A stretch of 64,000 nt of DNA, taken from assembly GCA_024103135.1 (NCBI GenBank), contig JAGFIZ010000025.1:1-64000 (forward strand). The letters run 5' to 3'. Position 1 is the stretch's first letter. Each line of letters starts with the position of its first letter. The notes beneath the pieces were generated by a model. It made no database searches. It worked only from the letters and a program-made list of their open reading frames with translations, and was not told the DNA's origin. Origin of the DNA: Bradyrhizobiaceae bacterium. Its GTDB lineage: Bacteria; Bacteroidota; Ignavibacteria; Kapaibacteriales; Kapaibacteriaceae. This document shows positions 54,818-63,215 of the stretch, in pieces. The position numbers and the translations under genes are program-made.

Positions 54818-55951
54818 CTACCGCAAGAAGAAGATCAGTAGCGTTACTACGATCTGCATGGCCAGTACCCACCGAGCGAGCGTTGGACGCTGACGTTTAA
54901 ACCAGTGCCACCCATACATGGCCACTAACAGTGGAATGGTGAGTGCAATCCACATTGTCGCAACCGTAAGGTAATTGCCCTGGCTCCAGCCAAAGTTTTC
55001 TAAAATGTCAGGCGTATAGGCACCATACACCACCTGAAGGTGACTCAAGTACAAGAACAGCGACTCCATGCCAACGATCTGCAGAAACGTTCCTGTACGC
55101 GACTGTTTGAGCCAATCTTCGATCAGAAACAGTCCACCGAACCCAACCATGAGTCCGCATATCCTAAACCCATGCACACCTGGCGACGTATACCACCACA
55201 CATCGTGCCATGGACTCGGTATGTCGAGCGACTTAATCCAGAAAATCACGACAGGTAGCGTGACGCCAAGGCCAACAAGCCATCGTGAAAGCTTGAGCTT
55301 ATTGTCAACCCTGAAGAACAGATTGCTAAAGAACATGCCAGCAAACAAGTAACCCGACCATGGAACAATTGGAAATGTGGAAGGGGGCTTGTTAGAGAAG
55401 GCATAGGCAAGCCAGTACGGCAAGTCGGAAGCATTGACCCACTGTTGAACGAAGACCGTTGTAGTGAACACCAGTCCAGCAAGTATGCCACATGCAACAG
55501 AGGTCCAGTGTACGCTTCTCAACACCAGGAACAAGCCTAATACGATGAGCGATGCATAGACAATCGTGTGCAGCACGTCGAACTGAAGCCAAGAACGGAC
55601 AGCATCCGTCGGTAGCAGACTAAACTTAGAGAAGGCAAAGACCGGTACATGGAACATGTAAGCCCAGAACAGCACGTAAGACAGTCGGCGCAAGTAGTCC
55701 CAGAGGGCCGGCTGTAGTTGCAGATATGCCGAGCCCTTCCGCGTGAGGGCGATGTACAGTCCGCAGCCAGCGCAAAAAATGAATGCCGGTGCAACAAAAC
55801 CATTTGAAATGTTCAGGAGGTTATACCACCAACCATGCTTGAGTTCATCGGCAAGGACGACGTTGGTGATGTGAACCTGGATCATCCAGATCACGGCAAA
55901 GGCACGGAGTACGTCCAGGAAGACGTACCGCTCGGATTTGGCAGCAGTCAT
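54818..55951 (-). CDS. Membrane acyltransferase-like protein (DUF1624 type)
   Basis: The start is set at ATG 55951 (377 residues), which follows a good GGAGGG (55963-55968) and overlaps the TGA of a 37-residue ORF (ATGA). ERYVFLDVLRAFAVIWMIQVHITNVVL (about 7-33) opens the domain, with a His in the first helix, and ten or so helices follow, including FVAPAFIFCAGCGLYIAL and FPIVPWSGYLFAGMFFSNLFF. It resembles DUF1624 and acyltransferase-3 enzymes that modify envelope glycans. It is a distant paralogue of the protein at 15126, sharing the FPxxPWSGYLFxGxxxS motif. Confidence 0.75.
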   Translation of the reverse strand: MTAAKSERYVFLDVLRAFAVIWMIQVHITNVVLADELKHGWWYNLLNISNGFVAPAFIFCAGCGLYIALTRKGSAYLQLQPALWDYLRRLSYVLFWAYMFHVPVFAFSKFSLLPTDAVRSWLQFDVLHTIVYASLIVLGLFLVLRSVHWTSVACGILAGLVFTTTVFVQQWVNASDLPYWLAYAFSNKPPSTFPIVPWSGYLFAGMFFSNLFFRVDNKLKLSRWLVGLGVTLPVVIFWIKSLDIPSPWHDVWWYTSPGVHGFRICGLMVGFGGLFLIEDWLKQSRTGTFLQIVGMESLFLYLSHLQVVYGAYTPDILENFGWSQGNYLTVATMWIALTIPLLVAMYGWHWFKRQRPTLARWVLAMQIVVTLLIFFLR

Positions 55952-56061
55952 CGCTCTCTCTTCCCTCCAAAGAATCGGCGAAAGAAACCAAGAACAACGC
56001 TGGACAGCAAGATTGCCCCAACGATTACGGCCAAAAACACAATGACGTAGCGTTGCATCAT
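55948..56061 (-). CDS. Putative 37-residue single-span membrane protein
   Basis: A short ORF (ATG 56061 or 56058, TGA 55950-55948). It codes for a hydrophobic segment (VIVFLAVIVGAILLSSVVLG) and a basic tail (FFRRFFGGKRER). Its TGA overlaps the ATG of the acyltransferase-like gene in an ATGA, and the SD of that gene lies inside it. Topology would be N-out/C-in. Coupling and the hydrophobic/basic pattern favour a real gene, but no homologue is recognised. Confidence 0.5.
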   Translation of the reverse strand: MMQRYVIVFLAVIVGAILLSSVVLGFFRRFFGGKRER

Positions 56062-56121
56062 GCGATAATGTGCAAAAAGAACACATTGTGGTGTGAACTA
56101 TGCAACTATTTTTATCGAACC

Positions 56122-57681
56122 ATGAGCGACCACACCTTAGCATCGTCAGATGTGATTGCTGCCATCGACGTTGGCACCAACTCCTTTCACATGGTCATCG
56201 CAACCGTTAGTGCCAGGGGTGTGCTAAAGGTCATCGCACGAAATAAGGAGATGGTTCGGCTCGGATCAGCTGCTGCCGATATGAAGATGCTCCAGCCAGA
56301 TGCCATGCAGCGCGGCGTGCTAACCATGAAGCGGTTTGTCGAAGAAGCACGTCACCACAACGCACACATCCTGGCTGTGGCAACCAGTGCCGTAAGAGAA
56401 GCACTTAATCGCGACGAGTTTGTGCACCAGGTTCTCGAAGCCACTGGCGTCGAGATCGAGGTAGTTAGCGGTACCGAGGAAGGCCGCCTTATCTATCTCG
56501 GGGCCAGCCATGCCTTGCCAATCTCCAACGTCCACACACTCGTGATGGACATCGGTGGGGGAAGCACTGAAACCATCCTTGGCTATAAGGGCGAGGTGGA
56601 CTATGTACACAGTGCCAAACTGGGTCACATCCGGATGACGACGCGCTTCTTCCCCGATGGCAGGGCTACACAGGAGGCTGTGGATGAGTGTCGGGAGGTT
56701 ATTCGCGGTGTGTGGACCCCTGCCTTCCAAGCCATTAACGCTCTAGGATTTGAGCGCGTAGTGGGCTGTAGCGGAACCATCATGGCTTTGGTGAATATGA
56801 CGCTGACGCGGAGGAAGCGACGTACACCAGAAGGTCTCAATGCCGTCCGCCTATCAAGCGAACACCTCCTCGAGACCATTCAGCACGTTGTCGACGTCAA
56901 GATCAACGGCGGCGGCAAGTTGGAAGGGCTCGACCCCAAGCGCAATGACGTGATACTTGCTGGCGCACTCATACTCGAACAAGCCATTCATGGCTTGAAG
57001 ATTGGGGAGATCACCACATCGGCTTATGCACTTCGAGAAGGCATCGTCTTCGACACGGTGCAGAAAACCCGCGACATTGAGGAGTACCATCACCTTTCGC
57101 ACCTGCGATTTCACAGCGTGGATCATTTGTGTGAGCAGTTCAAGGTGAACAAAGCTCACGCAGAGCACGTACGCGACCTGTCACTGATGATGTTCGATGA
57201 GCTCGCTGTCGTTCACGGCTATTCGTACGTGGAGAGGGAGTTGCTTGAAGCTGCTGCCTTGCTCCATGACGTCGGCTATCACATCTCAGCCGATCAGCAT
57301 CATAAGCATGCAGAGTACATCATTCGCAACAGTCAGATGCCTGGCTTCACCAATAGTGAAACAGCGCTCATTGGATGCATCGCACGCTATCACCGGAAGA
57401 GTCATCCAAAGAAGAAGCACCCTACCTACTCCACATTGTCGCAAGAAGACCAGAAGATGGTGAGTACCATGGCGTCGATGCTGCGCATAGCAGAGGGACT
57501 CGACAGACGCCAGCAACAGAATGTGAAATCCATTCGCATCGCCACCACCCCACAGACTATCAACATTGTTGCCATAGCCCCCTCCCAAACACCCGACATC
57601 GAACTGTGGGGGGCAGAGCGCAGGAAGGCCTTGATGGAGGAGGTCTTCCAGCGTGAAGTAGTCCTTGGTAGTACCGGTTAG
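56122..57681 (+). CDS. Ppx/GppA phosphatase-family protein with HD domain
   Basis: 519 residues from ATG 56122; an in-frame ATG at 56053 adds residues unlike the family. The ASKHA-type Ppx/GppA domain (about 10-305) has AIDVGTNSFHMVIATV (14-29), VVSGTEEGRLIYLGA and VMDIGGGSTETILG. The C-terminal HD domain (about 325-490) shows HAEHVRDLSLMMFDEL and LLHDVGYHISADQHHKHAEY. It may hydrolyse polyphosphate or pppGpp; the two cannot be separated by eye. Divergent from the acyltransferase pair across about 60 bases. Confidence 0.92.
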   Translation: MSDHTLASSDVIAAIDVGTNSFHMVIATVSARGVLKVIARNKEMVRLGSAAADMKMLQPDAMQRGVLTMKRFVEEARHHNAHILAVATSAVREALNRDEFVHQVLEATGVEIEVVSGTEEGRLIYLGASHALPISNVHTLVMDIGGGSTETILGYKGEVDYVHSAKLGHIRMTTRFFPDGRATQEAVDECREVIRGVWTPAFQAINALGFERVVGCSGTIMALVNMTLTRRKRRTPEGLNAVRLSSEHLLETIQHVVDVKINGGGKLEGLDPKRNDVILAGALILEQAIHGLKIGEITTSAYALREGIVFDTVQKTRDIEEYHHLSHLRFHSVDHLCEQFKVNKAHAEHVRDLSLMMFDELAVVHGYSYVERELLEAAALLHDVGYHISADQHHKHAEYIIRNSQMPGFTNSETALIGCIARYHRKSHPKKKHPTYSTLSQEDQKMVSTMASMLRIAEGLDRRQQQNVKSIRIATTPQTINIVAIAPSQTPDIELWGAERRKALMEEVFQREVVLGSTG

Positions 57682-57816
57682 AAGACCAAAGTGATGGCTT
57701 GGAGTATGATGCCGACACTACAAAAGCCATTAGATTCGTCAAGTAAGACCGCGGCACGCCCACACTGTGATTCAACCTCGGATGTGCCAGTATCATCATA
57801 ACCATCGGTATTACGT

Positions 57817-59358
57817 ATGAATCGTACTCTGTTGACGGCCATTTCGCTTATCGGCGTTGGCGTTGTTTTTGGTGTTGTACTCATGACAACACTTGGCGAG
57901 AATGCCCTTGAAAAAGTTTTTGCAGCCGAACCAACCCTAGGTGCACAGCAGGCACCTGTATCCGTTCCACCGGCAGTGCGAGCGTTGAACGATCAGTTTG
58001 TATCAGTTGCCGACGCCGTGACAAAGTCGGTGGTGTTCATTGATGTCAAGACAGAGTCGAAGCAACCATCGATGAACATTCCACAAGAGTTCTTCAGGTT
58101 CTTTGGACCAGATGGCGAGCAGGACCTTACTCCACCAGAAGGTGAGGCCGCAGGATCAGGCGTCATCATATCCACTGACGGTTACATCGTCACCAACAAC
58201 CACGTCGTGGAGCATGCCAAGGACGGTGGAATTACAGTAACGACCATCGACCAGAAGGAGTACAAGGCAAAGCTCGTTGGACGTGATCCACTCACGGACC
58301 TTGCTGTGATCAAGATCGAGGGCAGCTTTACTCCTGCACATTTTGCCCAACGATCAATGATTCACGTCGGCGAATGGGTTATCGCCGTTGGCAGTCCACT
58401 TGGCCTCAAGAGCACCGTCACCAGTGGCATTATCTCAGCGATGGGAAGGGGCATTGGCATCGTAGGTACTAACGAACGTTCGTACGAACGTAATCGTTAC
58501 GCAGTAGAGAACTTCATTCAAACGGACGCAGCAATCAACCCTGGCAACAGTGGTGGTGGACTCTTCAACCTTGAGGGTTCGCTCGTTGGTATTAACACGG
58601 CCATCGCATCGCGCTCTGGTGTGAATGCCGGTTATGGATTTGCCATCCCTATCGACATGGTTCGCAGTGTTGCAGAAGATTTGATTGACGACGGTAAGAT
58701 TGAACGCGGATATATCGGTGTTGAGATTTCGTCGGTTGATGAAACCACTGCAAAGGCCGTAGGACTTGACCGCGTTTCTGGTGTGCAGGTAAACCGTGTT
58801 GTCAAAGGCGGGGCTGCAGCTTCTGCAGGCGTAGAAGTTGGCGACGTGGTGTTGGAGGTAGACGGACAAGAAGTACGCACCTCGAACGACTTGCAGAATC
58901 AGATAGTCCTTCGCAGAGCTGGCGATAAGGTTAAGCTTACACTGTGGCGCAATGGCAAGCAGATTACCAAGACCGTTACGCTACGTTCACTTGATGGCGA
59001 GGGTTCCTTTGCCGAAGCCAAGTCTGGCGATTCACAACCAGCCTCGTCGGACGAACCAGAAAAGTTCAAAGGACTTGGCTTTACCGTCTCGCAGCTCACA
59101 TCAGCTCAACGCAAGGAGTTCGATACCGATAACGGTGTGATCGTCACCGACGTTCAGCGGACTGGTCCAACATCACGGAGAGGACTCAAGCCCAACACGG
59201 TAATTATCAAAGCAGATGGTAAGGCAGTAAATTCGCCCGCAGAGCTGCGCAGAATCCTTTCAAGCAAACGAGTAGGTGACGGAGTCTTGTTTGTAGTCAA
59301 GGACAAGGACGGCTCTAAAACTGCCGTTACTGTAGAAGTCCCCGAAGAGAATAGCTAA
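57817..59358 (+). CDS. DegP/HtrA-type serine endoprotease
   Basis: A 513-residue periplasmic protease with an N-terminal anchor (about 4-25). The chymotrypsin-like domain has a catalytic triad of H129 (TNNHVVEH), D161 (DPLTDLAVIKI) and S245 (NPGNSGGGLF). Two PDZ domains follow (about 300-390 with GYIGVEISSVDETTAKAVGL; about 415-505 with GLGFTVSQLTSAQRKEF). It degrades misfolded envelope proteins and probably also acts as a chaperone. Its TAA overlaps the next ATG by 1 base. Confidence 0.95.
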   Translation: MNRTLLTAISLIGVGVVFGVVLMTTLGENALEKVFAAEPTLGAQQAPVSVPPAVRALNDQFVSVADAVTKSVVFIDVKTESKQPSMNIPQEFFRFFGPDGEQDLTPPEGEAAGSGVIISTDGYIVTNNHVVEHAKDGGITVTTIDQKEYKAKLVGRDPLTDLAVIKIEGSFTPAHFAQRSMIHVGEWVIAVGSPLGLKSTVTSGIISAMGRGIGIVGTNERSYERNRYAVENFIQTDAAINPGNSGGGLFNLEGSLVGINTAIASRSGVNAGYGFAIPIDMVRSVAEDLIDDGKIERGYIGVEISSVDETTAKAVGLDRVSGVQVNRVVKGGAAASAGVEVGDVVLEVDGQEVRTSNDLQNQIVLRRAGDKVKLTLWRNGKQITKTVTLRSLDGEGSFAEAKSGDSQPASSDEPEKFKGLGFTVSQLTSAQRKEFDTDNGVIVTDVQRTGPTSRRGLKPNTVIIKADGKAVNSPAELRRILSSKRVGDGVLFVVKDKDGSKTAVTVEVPEENS

Positions 59359-60107
59359 TGCACAACACAATCAGGATCCTCTGGATCACTGTCATCTGTC
59401 TCGGCCTCACAACAAGCAGTACTGTACACGCACAGTCGCTCTTTGTGGGGCCGACGGCTTGGTACCTGATCTCGACCAATGCGCCTGGTTCAAGCAACGG
59501 GGCTGGTCAGCCAACTCGATACATGGTCGGCGCAGCAGCAACGATCCCCTTCAACAAGAAGACGGAGCTACGCACCACGGTTGGCTACCGCTCTGAGTCC
59601 GGCTCGTTCACGACTCCGCTCAACCAACTACCCACTACGGACCAACGAGTTCATCCACCCGTCTCCCTGATCCAGGTGGTAGACAATCCTAATGCTACGC
59701 CACAGCTCCCTAGCACGCTTACAGCATCATCGCTCGAGCTCACAGCGAGTCTTTGCTTTCCAGTGATGCCCCTCGATTCCAGTGGAGCAGCACTTGGATT
59801 TTCGTTAGGGGGCTTGGTAGACTATATGATGAGTGCCCAGCAGGATGATGACTATAGCGCCATCGACAAACACCAAGGTCCTGCACATGTCATCGCCGAC
59901 TACGAATCTCAGCTTGGCTTCGGTGCCCTGCTCGGTCTGTACATCGCCCTACCTGTTGGCACAAACCGACTGAACTTCGATCTTCAGTACGTGTTCCGCA
60001 ATCCCACGACGATTACCTCCACCACTACACCACCAGTGGAACAGTCATCCGGCTGGCTTATCGGCAAGGGCCTGCGCGTAGGCCTGAGCTTCGGCTTCGG
60101 ACTGTAG
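59358..60107 (+). CDS. Outer-membrane beta-barrel protein, unknown
   Basis: A 249-residue protein with a signal peptide (about 1-25, cleavage after HA). The rest alternates strands, for example SLFVGPTAWYLISTN and LELTASLCFPVM, and ends GLRVGLSFGFGL, a typical barrel C-terminus. The first ATG overlaps the DegP TAA (TAATG), so it is probably made with the protease. No family is recognised. A repeat cluster begins directly at its stop. Confidence 0.6.
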   Translation: MHNTIRILWITVICLGLTTSSTVHAQSLFVGPTAWYLISTNAPGSSNGAGQPTRYMVGAAATIPFNKKTELRTTVGYRSESGSFTTPLNQLPTTDQRVHPPVSLIQVVDNPNATPQLPSTLTASSLELTASLCFPVMPLDSSGAALGFSLGGLVDYMMSAQQDDDYSAIDKHQGPAHVIADYESQLGFGALLGLYIALPVGTNRLNFDLQYVFRNPTTITSTTTPPVEQSSGWLIGKGLRVGLSFGFGL

Positions 60108-60354
60108 CGGGGATGACGTAAGAGGCAGTCTTCCCTGCGCAAGCAGGGATCCAGAACGCTATTCGCTGGGCCCCCGCTTCCGCGGGGATGACGACACTTT
60201 CGCGGGGAACGACGTAAGAGGCTGTCTTCCCTGCGTAAGCAGGTCCCGGTTTTCACCGGGATGACGAAAAGGAGCTGGGCCCCCGCTTTCGCGGGGGTGA
60301 CGACACTTTCGCGGGGATGACAACACTTTCGCGGGGATGACGGGGGAGGAACAC
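60107..60354. repeat. Intergenic palindromic repeat cluster (GGGATGACG type)
   Basis: A run of short GC-rich hairpins with tetraloops: CCCTGC/GCAGGG (60133-60148), CCCCGC/GCGGGG (60172-60187), CCCGGT/ACCGGG (60245-60260) and CCCCCGC/GCGGGGG (60280-60297). Most are followed by the tail ATGACG or a near copy (GGTGACGA). Two tandem 20-base units (CACTTTCGCGGGGATGAC core) occur at 60301-60340, and the GTAAGAGGC-TCTTCCCTGCG unit occurs twice (from 60118 and 60214). The arms differ but pair, suggesting hairpin structure is kept. This is the widespread intergenic palindrome family that gives spurious ORFs such as VIPAKAGIQ. The first copy abuts the preceding stop. Confidence 0.8.
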
Positions 60355-60466
60355 GCCACAGTTAACATAGTAGGCAGCAGCGACAAAGAAGACGTAATGC
60401 CGCCTGTGCAATAGCATTGATTGCAACCATTGATAGCGGTGTGCGTAATAGGGGTCTCTCAAGAAC

Positions 60467-60486
60467 ATTCACGTGAATACATTCAC
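60467..60486. promoter_or_regulatory. Palindromic operator-like site with extra half-site
   Basis: ATTCACGTGAAT (60467-60478) is a perfect 12-base palindrome, followed after two bases by a third half-site ATTCAC (60481-60486). It lies 112 bases before the ATG at 60590, after the repeat cluster; a dimeric regulator could bind here. The rest of 60355-60589 holds no gene that I can support. Confidence 0.4.
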
Positions 60487-60580
60487 CTTGGGAGTAACTA
60501 TTTTGCAGCGCTACTAGGCTGCTTCGGATTAATTCTTTTCACATGTGACTGCGATAGCGCAGCACGATTCACAACATTCT

Positions 60581-60586
60581 GGAGGG
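60581..60586 (+). promoter_or_regulatory. Shine-Dalgarno GGAGGG
   Basis: GGAGGG ends three bases before ATG 60590 and supports that start over the in-frame ATG at 60545. Confidence 0.55.
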
Positions 60587-60589
60587 TTT

Positions 60590-61291
60590 ATGTTTAAAGG
60601 TATTTGTGCAACCGCACTAGGAGCAATGTTGCTCACGAGCACCGCCTTTGCCGGTGATGCATGGTTCGGTGTGTATGCAGGACCACGTTTTAATAGCGCA
60701 ACGGGTGATGCCGTAACGCAGATGACCGATGCCGGAGGCAAGAAAGCATCGCATATGGGCATTGCCGGAGGCGTGCTTGCACAGCTACCGCTGAGTCCAC
60801 AAGTGCACCTGCTGCTCGGTGCTGGCTATACACAGCGTGGACTGAAGCTTGAAGCACCTGAGTTGTTTGGTGATGTATCGGTACAGGCAGTTTCTAGCAC
60901 CATGACCACTGTGGCAAACTATCTGGATCTTAACCTTGGTGTTGCATGGCACTTCCTCGGTTCGGAAGGTGTGCTCAATGCTGTAAGTCCATACGTTGGT
61001 GTAGACCTGCTTCCTGGCTTCTTCCTCAGCGGAACATCAACAGCAGAGTTTGGTGGAAGCGAAATGGAAACGAAGCTCACGTCCGATGATATTCAGAGCT
61101 TCCACTTTGCCGTTAGACCAAATGCTGGTGTAGACTTCCCAATTTCTGATGGCGTAAGAATTGGTGCTAACCTTGGTTATGAGTTGGGTCTAACGAATGC
61201 AAACAAGGACGAATCCAGCTCCAACACCACGGAGTCATCCATCAAGTGGAATGGCATTACAACAGCAATTCGACTTTCCTTCAAGCTGTAA
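60590..61291 (+). CDS. Outer-membrane beta-barrel protein (PorT-like family)
   Basis: 233 residues from ATG 60590, behind GGAGGG. A signal peptide (about 1-21, cleavage after AFA) precedes an eight- to ten-strand barrel: DAWFGVYAGPRFNSATGD, LLLGAGYTQRGLKLEAPE, VANYLDLNLGVAWHFLG, and a last strand ITTAIRLSFKL. The pattern (GGVLAQLPLSPQVHLLLGAGYTQRG) resembles small Bacteroidota outer-membrane barrels annotated as PorT-like, but no specific role is claimed. It stands alone between the repeat cluster and the convergent kup gene. Confidence 0.7.
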   Translation: MFKGICATALGAMLLTSTAFAGDAWFGVYAGPRFNSATGDAVTQMTDAGGKKASHMGIAGGVLAQLPLSPQVHLLLGAGYTQRGLKLEAPELFGDVSVQAVSSTMTTVANYLDLNLGVAWHFLGSEGVLNAVSPYVGVDLLPGFFLSGTSTAEFGGSEMETKLTSDDIQSFHFAVRPNAGVDFPISDGVRIGANLGYELGLTNANKDESSSNTTESSIKWNGITTAIRLSFKL

Positions 61292-61316
61292 CTGACTGTA
61301 TCTGGCAACGATGGCT

Positions 61317-63215
61317 CTAGATCTCTACGTTGCCACCAACTTCAAGCACGCGCTTGAAGGGGACGCCAAAATGCTTTACGGGTGTGCGTGAATTACGGTG
61401 GAGGAATACAAAGATTTGTTTCCTCCACCACGCCATCCCGCCGCGGTCTGTGACGGACACAGACTCATGACCTAGCACAAACGTTGCATCCGTAATGTCG
61501 ATCGGGATGTCGAACTCCGGCAAATAGCTGATATCGGTAGCTAGGTCCAGCTTATCCATAAATCCGTACCGCAATACCACCTGATAGAAGTTCTTCGGCA
61601 GCGGCGATACTTCGTACCGCTTACTGCGATGAATACGTGCCTTCGTCGATACTTCAACGGTGAGTAGGATGATCGTTTCATGTCGGCAACGATTATACCG
61701 CACGTTGCTAATCAAGGCCGGTGGAGCAGTACCCTTGTAGCCGCTCATGTAGATCGCTGTGCCGGGGACGACCTGATAGGTGTCGCTATCCTCAATGATT
61801 TCATTCAGTGGTTGTGTTCGACGCTCAATGCTGGCACGCAGGAGATTCCGACCCTTCTTCCACGTGACCATTACGAAGATGATGCCAAAGGCCAACAGCA
61901 GTGGAACATAACCGCCATCAGGAATCTTTGTAGCATTGGCAAGGAAGAATGGTACGTCGACGATGATGAACATGAGCGTGACGGCAAGAGACAGTGCAAC
62001 GCTCCACTTGACAATGTTGCGCATGGCATGCCATGCAATCAAGGTTGTCATGACCATGGTCGTACTCACGGCAATGCCATACATCGCAGCAAGTGAGCCG
62101 GAGTTTCTAAACTGCAATACCAGGTAGACGGTGCAGAAGAACAAGGCCCAATTCACAAAGGGAATGTAGATCTGTCCTCTCTCGTCATGCGACGTATGCA
62201 ACACCTTCAGTCGAGGCAGAAATCCAAGCTGAATTGCCTGCCAGGTTAGTGAAAACGATCCAGCAATCACTGCCTGCGATGCAATGATCGTTGCCAAGGC
62301 ACTAATGATAACGAGCGGGATTACTCCCCACGATGGGACCAAATGGAAGAATGGATTTGCCACCGTTGATGCAATGTGTCCCTCGCGCATCAACAAAGCC
62401 CCCTGACCAAAATAGTTCAAGAGGATGGCGGGGAAGACCAGGTAGAACCAGCCAATGCGGATGGGCTTGGCACCAAAGTGACCCATGTCGGCATAGACTG
62501 TCTCACCACCGGTAACAACGAGGAATACCGAACCAAGTACCAGGGCGCCGTGCAAACCGTGGTGCGAAAAGAACTCGATGGCATACATGGGATTGATGGC
62601 CATGAGTACGCTTGGCGTCTGCACAATCGAGATTAGTCCGATGGCTCCCATCACGGTAAACCACAGGATGATGATTGGACCAAAGATGTTGCCAACATGT
62701 CCGGTACCAAATCGCTGCATGGCAAATAACCCAAACAGGATGAGCACCGTAATCGCAACGATAGCAGTCTCGTTCAATCCAGGTAGGGCGACGTTAAGGC
62801 CCTCCATTGCTGACAACACAGAGATAGCTGGCGTGATTACTCCATCACCATAAAGTAACGATGCACCAAACAGACCAACGTATGAGACAACCAGGACTAG
62901 TGCCTTGTTCTTGACAAACGGCATAACCAATTCCATGAGTGCCATTTGACCGCCCTCTCCCTTGTTGTCAAACCGGGAGATCACACCAATGTACTTTACA
63001 CTCACGACGATGGTGAGTGCCCAGAAGATCAGCGAGAGTACGCCATAGACTTCGCGAATGTTCGTGGCCAGACTATAGTGCGGCGAGAAACATTCCTTGA
63101 GGGCGTAGAGTGGACTTGTTCCGATGTCGCCAAACACCACACCAATGGCGCCAATCGTTAGTGGCAGCAGGCGTTTGGAGAGTGTACTGTGAGGGTCTGT
63201 TGTAGATGAGTCCAT
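61317..63215 (-). CDS. kup: Low-affinity potassium transporter of the Kup family
   Basis: A 632-residue K+/H+ symporter with about 12 helices. The first helix reads GAIGVVFGDIGTSPLYALKECF (17-38), the most conserved Kup motif; GDGVITPAISVLSAMEGL and TGGETVYADMGHFG follow. The hydrophilic C-terminus (about 450-632) is soluble. It starts one base into the stop of the upstream dehydrogenase gene (TAATG). Convergent with the barrel gene at 60590. Confidence 0.97.
   Translation of the reverse strand: MDSSTTDPHSTLSKRLLPLTIGAIGVVFGDIGTSPLYALKECFSPHYSLATNIREVYGVLSLIFWALTIVVSVKYIGVISRFDNKGEGGQMALMELVMPFVKNKALVLVVSYVGLFGASLLYGDGVITPAISVLSAMEGLNVALPGLNETAIVAITVLILFGLFAMQRFGTGHVGNIFGPIIILWFTVMGAIGLISIVQTPSVLMAINPMYAIEFFSHHGLHGALVLGSVFLVVTGGETVYADMGHFGAKPIRIGWFYLVFPAILLNYFGQGALLMREGHIASTVANPFFHLVPSWGVIPLVIISALATIIASQAVIAGSFSLTWQAIQLGFLPRLKVLHTSHDERGQIYIPFVNWALFFCTVYLVLQFRNSGSLAAMYGIAVSTTMVMTTLIAWHAMRNIVKWSVALSLAVTLMFIIVDVPFFLANATKIPDGGYVPLLLAFGIIFVMVTWKKGRNLLRASIERRTQPLNEIIEDSDTYQVVPGTAIYMSGYKGTAPPALISNVRYNRCRHETIILLTVEVSTKARIHRSKRYEVSPLPKNFYQVVLRYGFMDKLDLATDISYLPEFDIPIDITDATFVLGHESVSVTDRGGMAWWRKQIFVFLHRNSRTPVKHFGVPFKRVLEVGGNVEI

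Noticed and set aside
57694-57801. A 35-residue ORF before degP
   Set aside because: No hydrophobic or domain character and no good ribosome site; sits in a normal leader.
60107-60354. CRISPR array
   Set aside because: Repeat units have unequal spacing, self-pairing arms and no unique spacers of constant length.
59984-60468. Several minus-strand ORFs rich in HPRxSGGP- and RREDCLL-like repeats
   Set aside because: They are translations of the intergenic palindromic repeats, a known source of false proteins.
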